A stretch of 64,000 bases of DNA from Adiantum capillus-veneris. Taxonomy: Eukaryota > Streptophyta > Polypodiopsida > Polypodiales > Pteridaceae. Numbering within the stretch: the stretch's first letter is position 1; the number at the start of each line of letters is the position of its first letter. Made by a program: the position numbers and the translations under genes. The stretch lies in NCBI GenBank assembly GCA_014529385.2, contig CM043967.1, positions 5,347,001 through 5,411,000 of the forward strand. The letters are read 5' to 3'. A model generated the notes under the pieces. The model did no database searches. It was not told the origin of the DNA and saw only the letters and a program-made list of their open reading frames with translations. This document shows positions 9,938 to 21,184 of the stretch, piece by piece.

Positions 9938-12051
9938 GCTCAAGAGGACCTCGATGTGCCAAGCACCCATCTCACCTCCTTGTAGGAGTGTGCGCATTCT
10001 GCCTCAGAGAACGACTTGCAGGTCCTGCAGATGCAGAGCGTGCATCCGAGGCCACATATACGCACATCAGCAGGAAGAAGAAGCAGTCCCCTGGGCGGCG
10101 GCTTGCTGCGCATGGCCAACAGAAGCAGCCGACAGAAAGAGGAGGCTGTGATCAGCCTCCGTCTGACATTTCTGTCGAACAAGTTGTCAAAGAAGGCTTG
10201 CAGGATGATTCCAATTTCCATGTTGCTTTATCAAATTCACATGAGGTCATTGACAAGGGCGTGGTGAAGTCTGTGGTTGCGGAGACCCTTGCACATGCCT
10301 CAGCAGACGAGTTGAATAAGGTCTCTGTCAACAAAACTTCCCATAAGGGCTCTACCACTGTGGTTTGTGGGTCTCTAAGCGCACAATCCCTGAAGCCCAT
10401 TCAAACCAGAGGTTTTGATAGCACTTGTGGTATCCACCCCCTTATTAGCTTTAACGCAGTTCGCAAGGAACATGCACCAAGCATGGAGACACCACCACAA
10501 AGGCGTAGCTTCTCACTGGCGAAGAAGCCTTATATTACTCCTGTAAAGGGGAACCAGCTGTCCCCTGTTGATATCAAAATGCCCATTCTGGAGAATGGCC
10601 AGCACATAGTGACAGAGACCAAGATCAACATACATGTACAGACACATGCTTCTGCTGCGTGCAGTTCCCCTCTTGTTCGTGCAGGTGAGCAGGCAAAACT
10701 AGTACCTTCAATTAGCCAAGTGCACAATGGAGCTTCACTTGACAGCGAGAGAAATAGTTTGAATACTGTTCTTGGTAACACGAGTCGTCTTTCCTTTCGA
10801 GAGCCAACCAATGAGAATGTGAAGGATGAGGAAATGCCACTATCTGATGCATCTCCCATCTCGAATCATAAGAAAAAGACTCTTTCATCTTTGTTCAGCT
10901 TGGACGATTCCGAGTTTCCAGCCTTGCAAGCGAAGGCAGAGGAATCTAAAAGCAGATTAAGCAATAAAGGAGATGCCATGCTCAATGGTTCCAGCACTGC
11001 CCCTGTTCAGAACATCTTGCATGGGAAGCCTAATCAAAGAAGATGTAGGCATGGTTCATTTTCAGAGAGGGTGGAGTCGAGTACATACCTTTTTCCTGTT
11101 CCAGAGACTGCTAACAGCAAGACTCGATCATGGTTGTCAGCACTGTTCCGAAGGCAAAAGAAGAAATCCCATTCAAAACCGGTTGCAACTTTAGCAAGTT
11201 ACAGCGAGCACAACAATGGGTTGGAGGCTGCAAGGCAATCATGGGAAGCACCAAGGCCATCATCTTGGGAACAGTTTAGATTCTCTTCTTTTGAGGGACC
11301 AAGGTCATCATGGGAGCCTGCTCGTCCTTCTTGGGAGGGTGTCATGCGGACTTCTGACGGTGAGTCTGTATTCAGCAGGTTTGATTTTCTGACTGAAAGC
11401 CTCAGCAACGGATTGGGAGTAGAGTCCAAGTCTTTTGTACTAAAAGAACCTCAACTTGATAATAAAGGCAGGCCATATGCTTCTGCCAAGGCCTCACTAA
11501 TGCAGAGAGACGTGTCTACGCAAACGACACCCCCAAGGAAATCTGATGCAACAGAGATCTTTATGCAGAAAAGACTCCAGCAAAATGACAATTATCGTGG
11601 CCAGCATTACATAAGGGCGGCTGCCTGGAGTAAAGTCTGGACCAAGACATTTTCTAATTCAAAGTGGGCTTTCAAGCATAAACAATTCAGAGAGAGGCGG
11701 CCCAAGGAGATGACAGATGCTATGGTACCTATAGATGAAGTGCATGATCAAGGTACTATGACATCAGGAAGGTCTTCTTTTCATGAGGGAATGAACATAG
11801 CAAGCAACCAGTATCCGAAACTTACCTGCATCGATAAGATTGAGGACTATGAAGCATGCGATACATTTTACAGCCCATTGCAGCAGAGCAAGGATGCCAT
11901 GCCAAGGCTAGCTCCTAAAGGTGATGCATGCATTCAAAAGGATGAGCAGGTTTATAATTTCAGGGGTTCAAACTGTGCCCTTGAGAATGGGCTGCTTAAG
12001 TTTTACCTCACTCCTGTCAGGGGCCATGCAAAAAGCAAGCAAGGGACTTAG
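9934..12051 (+). CDS. OCTOPUS-like protein (DUF740 family), 705 aa, intronless
   Basis: This is the only ordinary plant gene in the window. The first 30 residues hold C-x2-HP...C-x2-C-L-x-ERL (Cys8, His11, Cys20, Cys23), the N-terminal signature I associate with OCTOPUS/OPS-like (DUF740) proteins. The middle is Ser-rich and low in order, with DDSEFPALQ near 324 and a basic RRQKKKSHSKP stretch near 406. Residues 435-469 repeat SWE-x-(P/A)R-type units, like the SWD/SWE repeats of the family. A Trp/basic block follows, with AAWSKVWTKTF near 563 and ERRPKEM near 587. Arabidopsis OPS is a polarly localised plasma-membrane-associated protein that promotes protophloem differentiation and dampens BIN2 in brassinosteroid signalling. 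Whether this member does the same is inference. No transmembrane segment or signal peptide is visible. The frame is fully open. The ATG at 9934 was chosen because the family motif starts seven residues later. Confidence 0.78.
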   Translation: MSSRGPRCAKHPSHLLVGVCAFCLRERLAGPADAERASEATYTHISRKKKQSPGRRLAAHGQQKQPTERGGCDQPPSDISVEQVVKEGLQDDSNFHVALSNSHEVIDKGVVKSVVAETLAHASADELNKVSVNKTSHKGSTTVVCGSLSAQSLKPIQTRGFDSTCGIHPLISFNAVRKEHAPSMETPPQRRSFSLAKKPYITPVKGNQLSPVDIKMPILENGQHIVTETKINIHVQTHASAACSSPLVRAGEQAKLVPSISQVHNGASLDSERNSLNTVLGNTSRLSFREPTNENVKDEEMPLSDASPISNHKKKTLSSLFSLDDSEFPALQAKAEESKSRLSNKGDAMLNGSSTAPVQNILHGKPNQRRCRHGSFSERVESSTYLFPVPETANSKTRSWLSALFRRQKKKSHSKPVATLASYSEHNNGLEAARQSWEAPRPSSWEQFRFSSFEGPRSSWEPARPSWEGVMRTSDGESVFSRFDFLTESLSNGLGVESKSFVLKEPQLDNKGRPYASAKASLMQRDVSTQTTPPRKSDATEIFMQKRLQQNDNYRGQHYIRAAAWSKVWTKTFSNSKWAFKHKQFRERRPKEMTDAMVPIDEVHDQGTMTSGRSSFHEGMNIASNQYPKLTCIDKIEDYEACDTFYSPLQQSKDAMPRLAPKGDACIQKDEQVYNFRGSNCALENGLLKFYLTPVRGHAKSKQGT

Positions 12052-12600
12052 GGGCTATTATGACCTAAGCATGTTAGTACCCGTGTATTATTATACTAGC
12101 ACCAAATGTATGAGCTATTCTGTTCGGCTTGTGCTTTCAAACCAGGTCAACCAAAAGCTTTTGATATTCTTGAAACAAAAGGTGACGGGCTTCATTGTGC
12201 TGCCTTAGTAGATGTTCACCTATATTTGATTATGGGCTCTGTTCCTTGATACAGATCAATTAAGCTGGATTTTTTCTGTTGCCCTTGTTATCACACGGTT
12301 GCCATTTGTCATTACACATTTGATGTAGTTTTGGCAGCTGTCTGTACTGTACCTCTTGTTTTATGCAGTTTATTAGAGCAAAAGTCATTTGCCATTTAGT
12401 CACAAGGACGAAGTTTGTGAAAGTGTTGAAAGACTGCAATGGTGTTTTTTAGTGATTTTTCATAAGGTTGTTTTGTTATACAATTGAAGGCCTGGAACAA
12501 CATATGAAAAATCCATCAGGCAACAGGAACCTGTAAAGCAGAGAAGAAACCAGAAGAATTTGGATTGCCTATGTGGATGTTGATGCTCTGTAATAAAAAT
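12052..12600 (+). other. Probable 3' UTR of the OCTOPUS-like gene, with AATAAA at 12592
   Basis: About 550 AT-rich bases follow the stop codon, with no ORF or transposon homology. AATAAA lies at 12592-12597 and is the best poly(A) signal seen. The true 3' end could be nearer. Confidence 0.45.
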
Positions 12601-13767
12601 GGCATCTCCCTGTTTTGTTTGTGGCATTATTCATTGCTGAACGAGTATGACTAAGTCAGGTATGCTTCATACGTAATTTTCCTAGATTTGTGAGCTAGAA
12701 CTGCATATGCAACACAAGGGACCTCTTTTTGCACAAAAGTAGCATGCACTTCCTTCAGGTACTAAATTTATCCCCAAAAGCCTTTTGCTTGCTAGTTGAC
12801 TGTAAGTTATTGGGGCTGTCTAGGCAGTCCCTGAAATCATATTTGACACCGCGCTTGAGACCAGATAAAGCTCTCTTATCTGTGCGACCGCTCCTGGATC
12901 AACAAAAATGGCTACCTCGATCGACAAAAATGGATAGAATGGATTATGTGCAACGCTTCAGTTATCTTGGTTTGTTAGCATGTATGAACCAGCTAGAGAG
13001 AACTTTTTGTATCCTTCTTGCTGACCACAGCAGAGAAGGGTTTCATTGGATTACACCCTTTAAGAGCAGCTAGTCGAATTGATTGACAAGAGCAAATCCT
13101 GCCAAGCTGGCTCCACATTCCCCTTCAAAGAGAGAACACTGGACCCTTGATAATTGCCACAACTCTGCAGCAGTCTCTACCTTGTAGCTTGATCATCCAA
13201 GATAGGTGCTCCCGATAAAGTATACGTGTGGATCATGGAACCAATAACTGGAAGAATAGAAAAGACCTTCTCCCTCACTTCGAAAAGAATGCCATGGCTA
13301 ATTGCAACCAATGGCACTGGAAGCTCCTGGGCTAGAGCCGTGGGAGCTGTGACAAGTCAATAACGTGTCACCGCCAATTAATGGCATTGGAGGAGAGGCC
13401 GCAAGACAAAAGACCTTCATCTTAGCTGAGCGGTGCGTGAATTGTCGTGGCAAATTACGTGGAAATCGCGGACAATGTACGGAAGTGTTGATGTGGCAAT
13501 TTCACATTTAGGACAGCTTTTTGGGTGCCAGTTATTTAGTAGTTGATTTTGGAAAGAATTTGGGGGTCAGTTATTAAAGCAGTTGACTTGTTGGGAAGTT
13601 ATTAAAAGCAAAAGATTTTGGAGCCTATTTTTAGAACGCTTTTCAAAGTTTTTTTAGCAAGGTAGTTTCAACACGTGCCTACGGAACGTATCCGTACCGT
13701 ATGAATGTTCTGTACGGATCCATACCGTACATAACGATTTGTACGATGTTGTTTTTTTAAAGAAAAT
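12601..13767. other. No gene recognised; intergenic
   Basis: I see no supported coding region here. At 13540-13620 are short related segments (GTTATT(A/T)A(A/G) with AGTTGA). At 13690-13735 TCCGTACCGTAT and CATACCGTAC form an imperfect inverted arrangement. The latter may be part of the 5' edge of LINE L1. Confidence 0.4.
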
Positions 13768-13951
13768 TTGTTCGACCTTTTGCGTGGCCGAGGGTTTCGC
13801 TTCAACTGGGCGAGCAATTTTCAGGCCTCAATTTGTAGACGTTTGAACACTAGGTGCAGACTCCAGAGAGAGACTGTTCACTGCACAAAAATAGCAGGTT
13901 ACAGAGAGCTCTGCGCAGGTAAATTCTCTCTCTCTTCTCTTGCGATCAAAC

Positions 13952-14845
13952 ATGAGGAAGACGAACGAAAAAGCCGACCCCCTAGAGGATGCCATTCGAA
14001 AATGCAAAGAGGAAATGACGGAGACCATCACCAAGATGAACCGCAATCTCTGGGGCACAATAAACATTCTCGAAGGACGTGTGCTGATCCAAGAGAGCAA
14101 GATAAGCACGTTGGAAGACCGAGTGACGACCCAAGAGGAAGAGATCACGTCACTCAAGAAAGAACTCGCGGAAGCTCGATCAAGAAACACACTGGAAGAG
14201 GGCGAACTGCAACCCTCAGTAATTCAAGAAATCAACACGATCAAGGAACAAGTACGGGCCATCAAAGAGGGAGAAGAGCCAAAGAAATGACGACTTCTTG
14301 GGTGGATGTTCTTACCAAAACCCAACAGAAGGCGGACGAAGCCGAGAAATGGATCAAGGTGGCCAAGAAAGGAAAAGACAAGGAGATAACGCCCACGTCC
14401 ACACCCAACAACATCATTAACCAGACACTAGAGGAGGAGCAGAGGAGAAGGGTGCGCGCTTTACACGTGGTGAATTTGCGGTCTTAAAGACAAAGGCAAT
14501 GTGGACGAAGAAGTAAAAGAACTCACAGCCTTGATGGGGATTCATGAGCCGACACACACAAGGGCATGGAGAGTGGGCAACATAAAGAAAAATGGAGGCA
14601 GTGGAGAAACCTCAAAAGAAAGAGCACTCATCCTCCGTTTTCCCTCCATGGAAGCAAAGAAGTCATTCTTGAAGAAAAGACCAACTCTTAAAGAGACTGG
14701 CATCTTTCTTGGGGACGATCTCACCCTCTCGCAGATCGCTCATATGCAGGAAGTAATGCCGGAGATTAGAGCGGCAAGGGGAAAAGGCAAGATCGCTTTT
14801 TCCCGAGACGGAAAAGTGGTAATACTTGAGCGACGCTCCACATGA
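13952..14845 (+). pseudogene. LINE L1 ORF1 (RNA-binding chaperone type), frameshifted
   Basis: Three consecutive frames make up this ORF. 13952-14290 is a charged heptad-rich coiled coil (EGRVLIQESKISTLEDRVTT and following). 14287-14487 starts MTTSWVDVLTKTQQKADEAE, overlapping the previous stop as ATGA. About 14488-14845 contains ERALILRFPSMEAKKSFLKK, GIFLGDDLTLSQ and GKIAFSRDGKVVI. The last part resembles the RNA-recognition/C-terminal domain of L1 ORF1 proteins, which trimerise through the coiled coil and coat element RNA. Two frameshifts break it. The boundary with ORF2 is tight (ORF2 opens at 14846). Confidence 0.65.
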
Positions 14846-17800
14846 CGGTACGAGACTTATGGGACCACACTCAAAGTAGCTGCCTGGAACTGCAATGGAT
14901 CTATGCGTCTTGATGTGGGTGCTTTTGAGGATAGCTTTACTAGAAGAGACATCATCTTCTACTTTGAGACACACCAGGCCCCTGGGCAATCCATGCCTCA
15001 CATCAGTGGATATAGGTGGGAGACCGCCTACAGACAGGAGACACGCTCAGAGCACAGAGGGCGGGGCTCGGGAGGAGTGGCAATGTTATTTAGAGAGGAT
15101 CTACAGCCACTGATACATATAGCCCACAGGGACGAGCAGGCTAGGTACATGTGGGTGAGACTGAAAGCAGAGACAGGCAGATACCTCTATCTAGCTATTT
15201 GTTACTTTCCCCCGAGTACATCAGTTTATGCACCACCCAGAGGACAGTCCCCTTTCTCTATTTTGGATGATGACATATGGGAGTTCTCTAGGGACGGTGA
15301 CATTATCATCCTCGGGGACTTCAATGCTAGGACTGCCCATCACCAGGCAATGTTTTATGATACTTCAGAGGAGATGCTAAGAGAAATAGATGTGGCAGAG
15401 ACGGGCCTTTCCAGACTATCACACGATATGGAATATACTGAGTATGGGTGACACCTGATAGACATGGGTACTGCACATGGATTGGCCATCTTGAACGGCC
15501 TACAGAGATTTCCTGCTGCGGGAGGCTTTATATGCTTCCCACACAGACATGGAGCCAGCACGGTGGACTATGTCATGGCACAACCGAATCTCATCTCTAG
15601 TATCGAGGATCTCACAGTTGGGCCCAGACCGGTCGGGGTGGCGGTGGATCATGCTCTGGTGTCAATGACCATCTCCTTCCATTTCAGTGGAGCACACAGG
15701 GCACGAGTAGCAGTCCCTACTCGCTACACATTCACAAGGGAGACGGACTCTGTATACATGGACGGAATCTACAGACGCCTATGCACTGAGGACCCGGGGC
15801 GACCTCTGGAGGAGCTAACTACTATACTGACACAGACATTACATGAGGCAGCAGCTGAAGCATACCCACACACCCAGCCTGAGCAGAGCCGCCGATTTGG
15901 GAGCATGCCTCAGAACAGCTGGTACGATGAGGAGTGCTGCCAGACTAGAGCCAGACTTCAGAGGGAGGTGCTGTTGGGGGACGTCACTCACAGACAATCA
16001 CAGATGGACTTCCGACCCCTGGTGCGGCGGAAGAAGAGGGCTTTTTTTGCTAGACTCGAGTAGGATCTGTATCAGCTATTCTTGAGTCAAGACTTGCGTG
16101 AGGCGTGGCGGCTCTTTCCTGAGCATTCCCCCCCCCCCCGCTATTTCCTCCACAGAGACCTGGGGTCAGTACGTGTCATCTTTGTACATAGTACCTGGAC
16201 AGCCGCCCCTCCCCAACCCCCCCGACCCAAGCCCACATACATGTGTCTTTTTCACTGCTGAGATGGTGAAGAAAGCCATTGACAGGATGAAGACTGGGAG
16301 AGCATATGATCATGAGGGCCTAGTAGCTGAGCATTTCATGCATGCCAAAGACCTACTAGAAGAGCTTCTAGCAGTTATGTTTAACCGTGCCATGTGTGAG
16401 GGCCTACCGGACACTTGGAGCCTATCTACAATCGTACCTATCTTCAAGTCAGGAGACCCATGGACCCTGGGAATTATCGCACTATTATGATTGGGCACAC
16501 ATTGGCACGGTTGTATGCATCCATTCTTGAGCAACAACTGAGTAGATGGGCAGAGAGGGAAGGAATACGTGCAACTAGGCAGGCAGGATTCAGGAGAGGC
16601 TTCTCTACTCTTGACCATATCCTAACACTCAGGGCCATCATCGAGGAAGGCAGATCTCATGGGAGACGGATCTATTGTAGCTTTGTGGACTTCCGCAAAG
16701 CTTTCGACACGGTACCCAGAGCTAGACTGATGCGCAGATTACAGGAAATGGGAGTACCCACATAACTCATTTGGGGGATCATGGCATTGTACGGAGGGAC
16801 TTTCTACACCGGTTCACTCCACTATTGGGGTGAAGCAGGGCTGTCCGCTCTCTCCCACTCTTTTCGGTATGTATGTGGATGAGATTTCTGACTACATTGA
16901 CAGCGATGGGGATAAAGGTGCTCAGTTGGCAGGGACATGGATTCCACTTTTGTTATATGCTGATGACATAGTGTTGATCTCCGAATCCCCAGAGGGAATG
17001 CAACGTCAATTGGATGCTCTGCATACGTTTGCCCACGAAAGTGGTTTGTCTGTCAACCTGGGTAAAACCAAGGTTATGGTGTTTAATACCACCCCACAGT
17101 GGATCAGGAGGTCAACACCTACACTCACATACGGCCAGGAGACTGTGGAGTACACAGACGCTTACACTTACCTTGGAGTGGTTTTTAGCGGACCTACATT
17201 CTCACTCAGAAGAGCAGTAGAAACCAGACTTACTAGAGCCCACGCAGCATTGGGTAGATTGGAGAGGATGTGTTCGCAGGTTCAGTTTCAGGAGCCCCGG
17301 ACGAAGCTCTGGCTCTTTGACACCTTGGTGGCTTCACCATTGCTCTATGGAACCGAGATATGAGGACCTTCACTGGATCACCACGGGAGGACGGGTCGCT
17401 CCGACGGATGGGGGAACATGGAGAAACCTCTCGTCTCTATGATCTCCCGGCTCATTAGAGCCAAGGCATCAGTACCACGGGCCATTATCCGAGCAGAGCT
17501 AGCGGCCCCCCCACTTGTGGTGGAGGCGCTCACCAGATCAGTCTCCTTCATAAACCGCACATGGGCACTTCCTAGAGACAGATATGCTCGCATAGCACTT
17601 GAATCCTCTCGACAGTTAGCCATACAAGGAGATACAACATGCTGGTATGGGGAGATGACATCATGGTTTCAGGCACATGGGTTCAGCATAGACCGGCTGC
17701 CACCATTCCATTACTCATTGGATGCACCATCTCTCCTCCTTACACAGTCAGAGATCACCAAGCTCATACGCCAAGACCTGACCCAGCTAGACACCAAAAG

Positions 17801-18524
17801 GACATGGATACAACCAGCACAGGAATTGGGCACGAAGATGGCTTTTTACAAAGATCACCTTCTCCAGCTTACGGAAGATGGTTTTGTGGCGAGACCCAGA
17901 TACATGGATACCCACTTGTCTCATGGGATACGATGTGCTATTGGCCAGTTACGCACATCTTCTCACCAGTTGCGGATTGAGACTGGGAGATATAGCGGAG
18001 TACCAGCAGAGGACAGGACATGCCCCTTGTGTAACATGGAACCTGAGACAGAGCTACACTATACATGTCGCTGCCCCGTCTACTCCGAGATACGAGGCCG
18101 CTTCCATTGCTTGTTCAGAGAAGGTTTTGGACCACTCTCAAGAGTCATGGGATACGAAGATCAGAGATGTCTGGGTTTGTTCTTGCTCGAGCTGCGCAGA
18201 CACAGAGATAGCCTGATGAATGGCGAGGCTAGCCAGTCTCAAAGACGGATCACAGACTTCTTCAGAGCAGACACGTGACAGCCGCAAGAGCCACTCCCAC
18301 AGCAGAGCTCCCCCTTGTCTCACACCAGAGGCACACTGATTGACCGAGCGATTGAACTGGGGAAATCCAGGCGCCCGCGACTGCGAAGAACTACACAGCA
18401 TCGACGGAGGCTACGACAGAAAATTCGGAGCACGCTGGCCAGGCATGCACGACGCCCGGTCAGACTACTAACCATGGAGGAAATTGATGAGATTCGCCAA
18501 CGACCGATGCTAGATCTCTTGTGA
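14846..18524 (+). pseudogene. LINE L1 ORF2: endonuclease and reverse transcriptase, multiply broken
   Basis: The N-terminal APE-type endonuclease shows AAWNCNGS near 14880, FETHQAPG near 14970, IILGDFNAR near 15310, STVDYVM near 15560 and a DHALVSM near 15650. The reverse transcriptase shows FVDFRKAFDTVPRARL near 16680, KQGCPLSPTLFG near 16832 and the active site LLYADDIVLIS near 16955. A C-terminal Cys/His motif CPLCNMEPETELHYTCRC lies at about 18023-18076. A stop at 15449 (TGA where Trp fits), another near 16061, and frameshifts near 16450, 16765-16830, 17361 and 18278 disable it. The protein would nick target DNA and prime reverse transcription there. A poly-C run at 16129-16138 is a likely slippage site. 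Confidence 0.85.
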
Positions 18525-18639
18525 TTCAGCTATCCCAACAAGCCGCCCATTTTTTGCTTAGTCTTTTGCTTGGTTCACATCGATCAACTTAGGACCCCAT
18601 AGTATATATCTTTGTTTTGTACTGTTGTTAGGTTATTTT

Positions 18640-18741
18640 GTTACTCTGACTTTGTATCAGATCCACCATTTTGTAACTTTCGGGTCTCATAGGTCATTAT
18701 GGCCTTTTGAAGACGTTAATATAACATTTCATTTCATTTCA

Positions 18742-18789
<48 letters not shown>

Positions 18790-18790
18790 A
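18640..18790 (+). repeat. LINE L1 conserved 3' end and (ATTTC)n(CT)n tail
   Basis: The last 80 bases before the tail (CTGACTTTGTATCAGAT... GGCCTTTTGAAGACGTTAAT) recur in LINE A near 49790-49870. They are followed by ATAACATTTCATTTCATTTC and then a long CT tract. Conserved 3' ends are where LINE reverse transcriptases recognise their RNA. Confidence 0.8.
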
Positions 18791-18825
18791 CTCGTGTCTG
18801 TCTTGCTGCTTGCAACAGACTCATC

Positions 18826-20304
18826 ATGCCTAAGCCATGCAACCCGTATTGGAAGGAGCATACAAATGTCATTCGCATTATCAACACTCTAGGCCAATTG
18901 GGTTTTGGCACTCGACGATGGCAATGCAAGTATTGCAATTTTCAGCTCACGAGTACAATTTCTCGTGTCAAGCACCTGACAGGCATTGGCACGACCAATA
19001 ATTGTGGAGGGTGCAAAAAGGTACCACAGAATATTAGGGACAAGCTGATTGCAGAGAAGTACCAACACCAAAAAAAATATAGTCGGACAGCACACACAAG
19101 ATGCTCTTCATGATGTTCTTATTGGGAATTTTGGTGGCTCATCTTCTGAGGTTCAAGAGGAGCAGCCCACTACTGGTTCTAGTAGAAAGAAAGCTTGAGT
19201 TATGCAGGAGGAGGATGAAGGTGCTATGCATGCACGTAGGCAAAGCACCTTGCCTTCGCGTGTGAACTCTCTTTCTTGGGTGAAGGAGCGTCAAAAGGTT
19301 GCTGAGACGGAGATTGCTTGCACTGTCATTGAGTGCAAGCAATCTCATCCAATGTTTTGAGGACCGAGCCGTGGAAGAGGATGGTCCGGGCTATAGCTGA
19401 TGTTGACCACACAGATTCATGGTCAGGGGTGGAGTATAGCAAGATGCGCACTACAATGCTCGATGAGCAGAAGGCTTTGATAGATACGGCCTTGGTCCTT
19501 GTCAAGGCAGGTTGGGTGCACCATCATATCAGATGGCTGGCGTGATATTCGTAGGCGGCACATCATTAATATTCTTGTGTCGTCTTGTCTTGGCACATAC
19601 TTCTTATGCGCTGTGGATGTAGGGGAGGCCGAAGATCGCATCACAGGTGAGTTTATCTTTGGGCACATCAAGAAAGCTATTGAGGAGATTGGGTGAGAGA
19701 ATGTGGTACAGGTTGACTGACAATGCCTTAAATTGTAAGCTTATGGGTGAAATGCTCGAGGCAGCTTATTCTCGAATTTCTTGGACTCCATGTGCTGCGC
19801 ATTATCTTGACTTACTCAAGGAGGATATAAGCAAGTTGCCTTGGGTATTGTCTATTGTTATATATGCCACTAAGATGACCACCTTTTTCTGCAAAAAACA
19901 TCAGGCTTTAGCTATCTTCAGGAGCCACAATCATAGTTACCCGGAACGGGAACGGGGAACGGCAACATGCATGAAATGCCATTCCCTGTTCCGAATACTC
20001 ATGTCTGAAACACGGAACGGGAATCCGGAACGGGAAATTGGGATGGGAATGAGGAACGGAGACCTGAAAATGGCCATTCCCTGTTACTATGGCCACAATA
20101 CACCGGCCCTCAAAGATCAAGTTTGCTTATATGTATATAGTGTTACCGAGACTCTTCAAATTGAGGGATCCACTTCTTCAGACAGTCGTGGACCTGAAGT
20201 GGAGATTGATGCACCACTCGCAGATGGAGCTCACTAAATACATACAACGACGGTGCTCGATGAGTCCTTTTGAACACATGTTCATAGTTTGATAGTGGCA
20301 TTGT
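18826..20304 (+). pseudogene. hAT transposase H1, 5' part (BED finger and DUF659)
   Basis: Starts at ATG 18826 with MPKPCNPYWKEHTNVIRIIN. A BED-type zinc finger follows (WQCKYCNFQLTSTISRVKHL, C-x2-C...H). Downstream frames carry DUF659-like sequence: RMVRAIADVDHTDSWSGVEY near 19380, ISDGWRDIRRRHIINILVSS near 19540, then IKKAIEEIG and a decayed VTDNA-type motif near 19720, and CAAHYLDLLKEDI near 19795. Several frame changes and stops are present. The reading is interrupted by a MITE at 19932-20091 and then by LTR element T1 at 20305. The enzyme would bind terminal repeats and cut by a DDE mechanism. Its ends were not located. Confidence 0.8.
19932..20091. mobile_element. 160-base MITE inside hAT H1
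   Basis: Flanked by a perfect 8-base target duplication gccacaat (19924-19931 and 20092-20099). Ends are inverted but imperfect (CATAGTTACCCGG at the left; the right end reads CATAGTAACAGGG on the minus strand). The interior is built from GGAACGGGAA-type repeats. The hAT copy H2 near 40190 shows the uninterrupted sequence, which confirms an insertion. The 8-base duplication suggests the hAT superfamily. Confidence 0.88.
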
Positions 20305-20953
20305 TGTCACAAATTGTTGACGTGTCAAAGCCCTGAAGAATGGAGCCAAATTGCAGATGCCGGTCGAGGGGCCTAAACCCTAAGAAGAACAAGTAACAGA
20401 GAAAGAAGTCCTACCAACTTATGGGGACCCCGTTCGATGGGGCCCCAAGTGACATAAAGGATTAAAATAAAGCAGGACCCGCACACATGCGCAGCAGTTG
20501 ATGACGTGGCAGTTTTCGGATTTTTCGTCGACAGTGCTGACGTGGCAGATTTCCGCAAAACGCGCTGACAGTGCTGACGTGGCAGTTGTACGGAATTCCG
20601 TGATTTAGACTGCCAGTTTTTTGGCATTGCTTTTGGACTAGAAGCTTTTGAGTTTGAAGACTTTTCATGTAAACTGTTGTTGGGGCCTAGGGCCTTTAAA
20701 TATGAGGCCATGGGCTCATTCTCTGGCCTCCTGGAGAAGGTGCAGAGTTAGGAGTACCGGCTTGTACTTTGTTGATGCAATATAAAGAAATACCGAAAGG
20801 GGCGCCAATGTTTGGGGCCAATACTCTCTGGGGTGGAATTCCGCCTCTCCCTGTCGCGTGTCGTCTCTCTCTTTCAATTCAGTTGTTATTGAAGTGCTAA
20901 AAGCTTGTTCAGTCTGTTCTTTTCTATTGGCACTTGGTGCCCGTCTTGTGACA
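20305..20953 (+). repeat. 5' LTR of T1
   Basis: Starts TGTCACAAATTGTTGACG and ends CGTCTTGTGACA (TGTCACAA/TTGTGACA inverted ends). It matches the 3' LTR at 23714-24367 over its length with scattered substitutions. It contains the shared LTR motif at 20784-20819. Confidence 0.92.
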
Positions 20954-20954
20954 A

Positions 20955-20966
20955 TGGTATTAGAGC
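20955..20966 (+). promoter_or_regulatory. Primer binding site of T1 (tRNA-iMet type)
   Basis: TGGTATTAGAGC starts two bases after the LTR. It differs from the usual TGGTATCAGAGC by one C-to-T change. Confidence 0.85.
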
Positions 20967-21184
20967 ATTAGGCGTGTGCTTTTCTGAAAGCATTCCGGTC
21001 CTACCAAAGAGCAGACAGAGCAAACCGGCGCTTCCAAAAGTCTACTGGAATTTTATTTGAAGTATCTTCGGGGCCCCGACCCCGGACTTATTAGCCACTC
21101 CCACCCTTACTTCATCGCGCATCGGGCGCGCTCCTGTCTTCATCGCTTTGTCTTACAGGGCATAAGCCATAAAGAACCCAAGAC

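Larger units (their letters stand above)
13768..18790 (+). mobile_element. LINE L1 (full-length-like, decayed)
   Basis: A non-LTR retrotransposon with ORF1, ORF2 (APE endonuclease, reverse transcriptase, C-terminal Cys/His motif) and a 3' end in (ATTTC)n followed by (CT)n. The 5' edge is approximate and no target duplication was identified. Two more copies of the family (A and B) lie at 48375-51700 on the minus strand. ORF1 has a coiled coil and an RNA-binding-like domain, so its plan is L1-like. Confidence 0.85.

Noticed and set aside
12729-13073. 114-codon plus-strand ORF after the OCTOPUS-like gene
   Set aside because: No recognisable motif, composition like intergenic DNA, and no promoter signal. 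Not reported as a gene.
18625-18825. ORF merging the LINE tail and CT tract with the BED finger protein
   Set aside because: The upstream part is LINE 3' end and simple repeat read through by chance. The transposase starts at ATG 18826.
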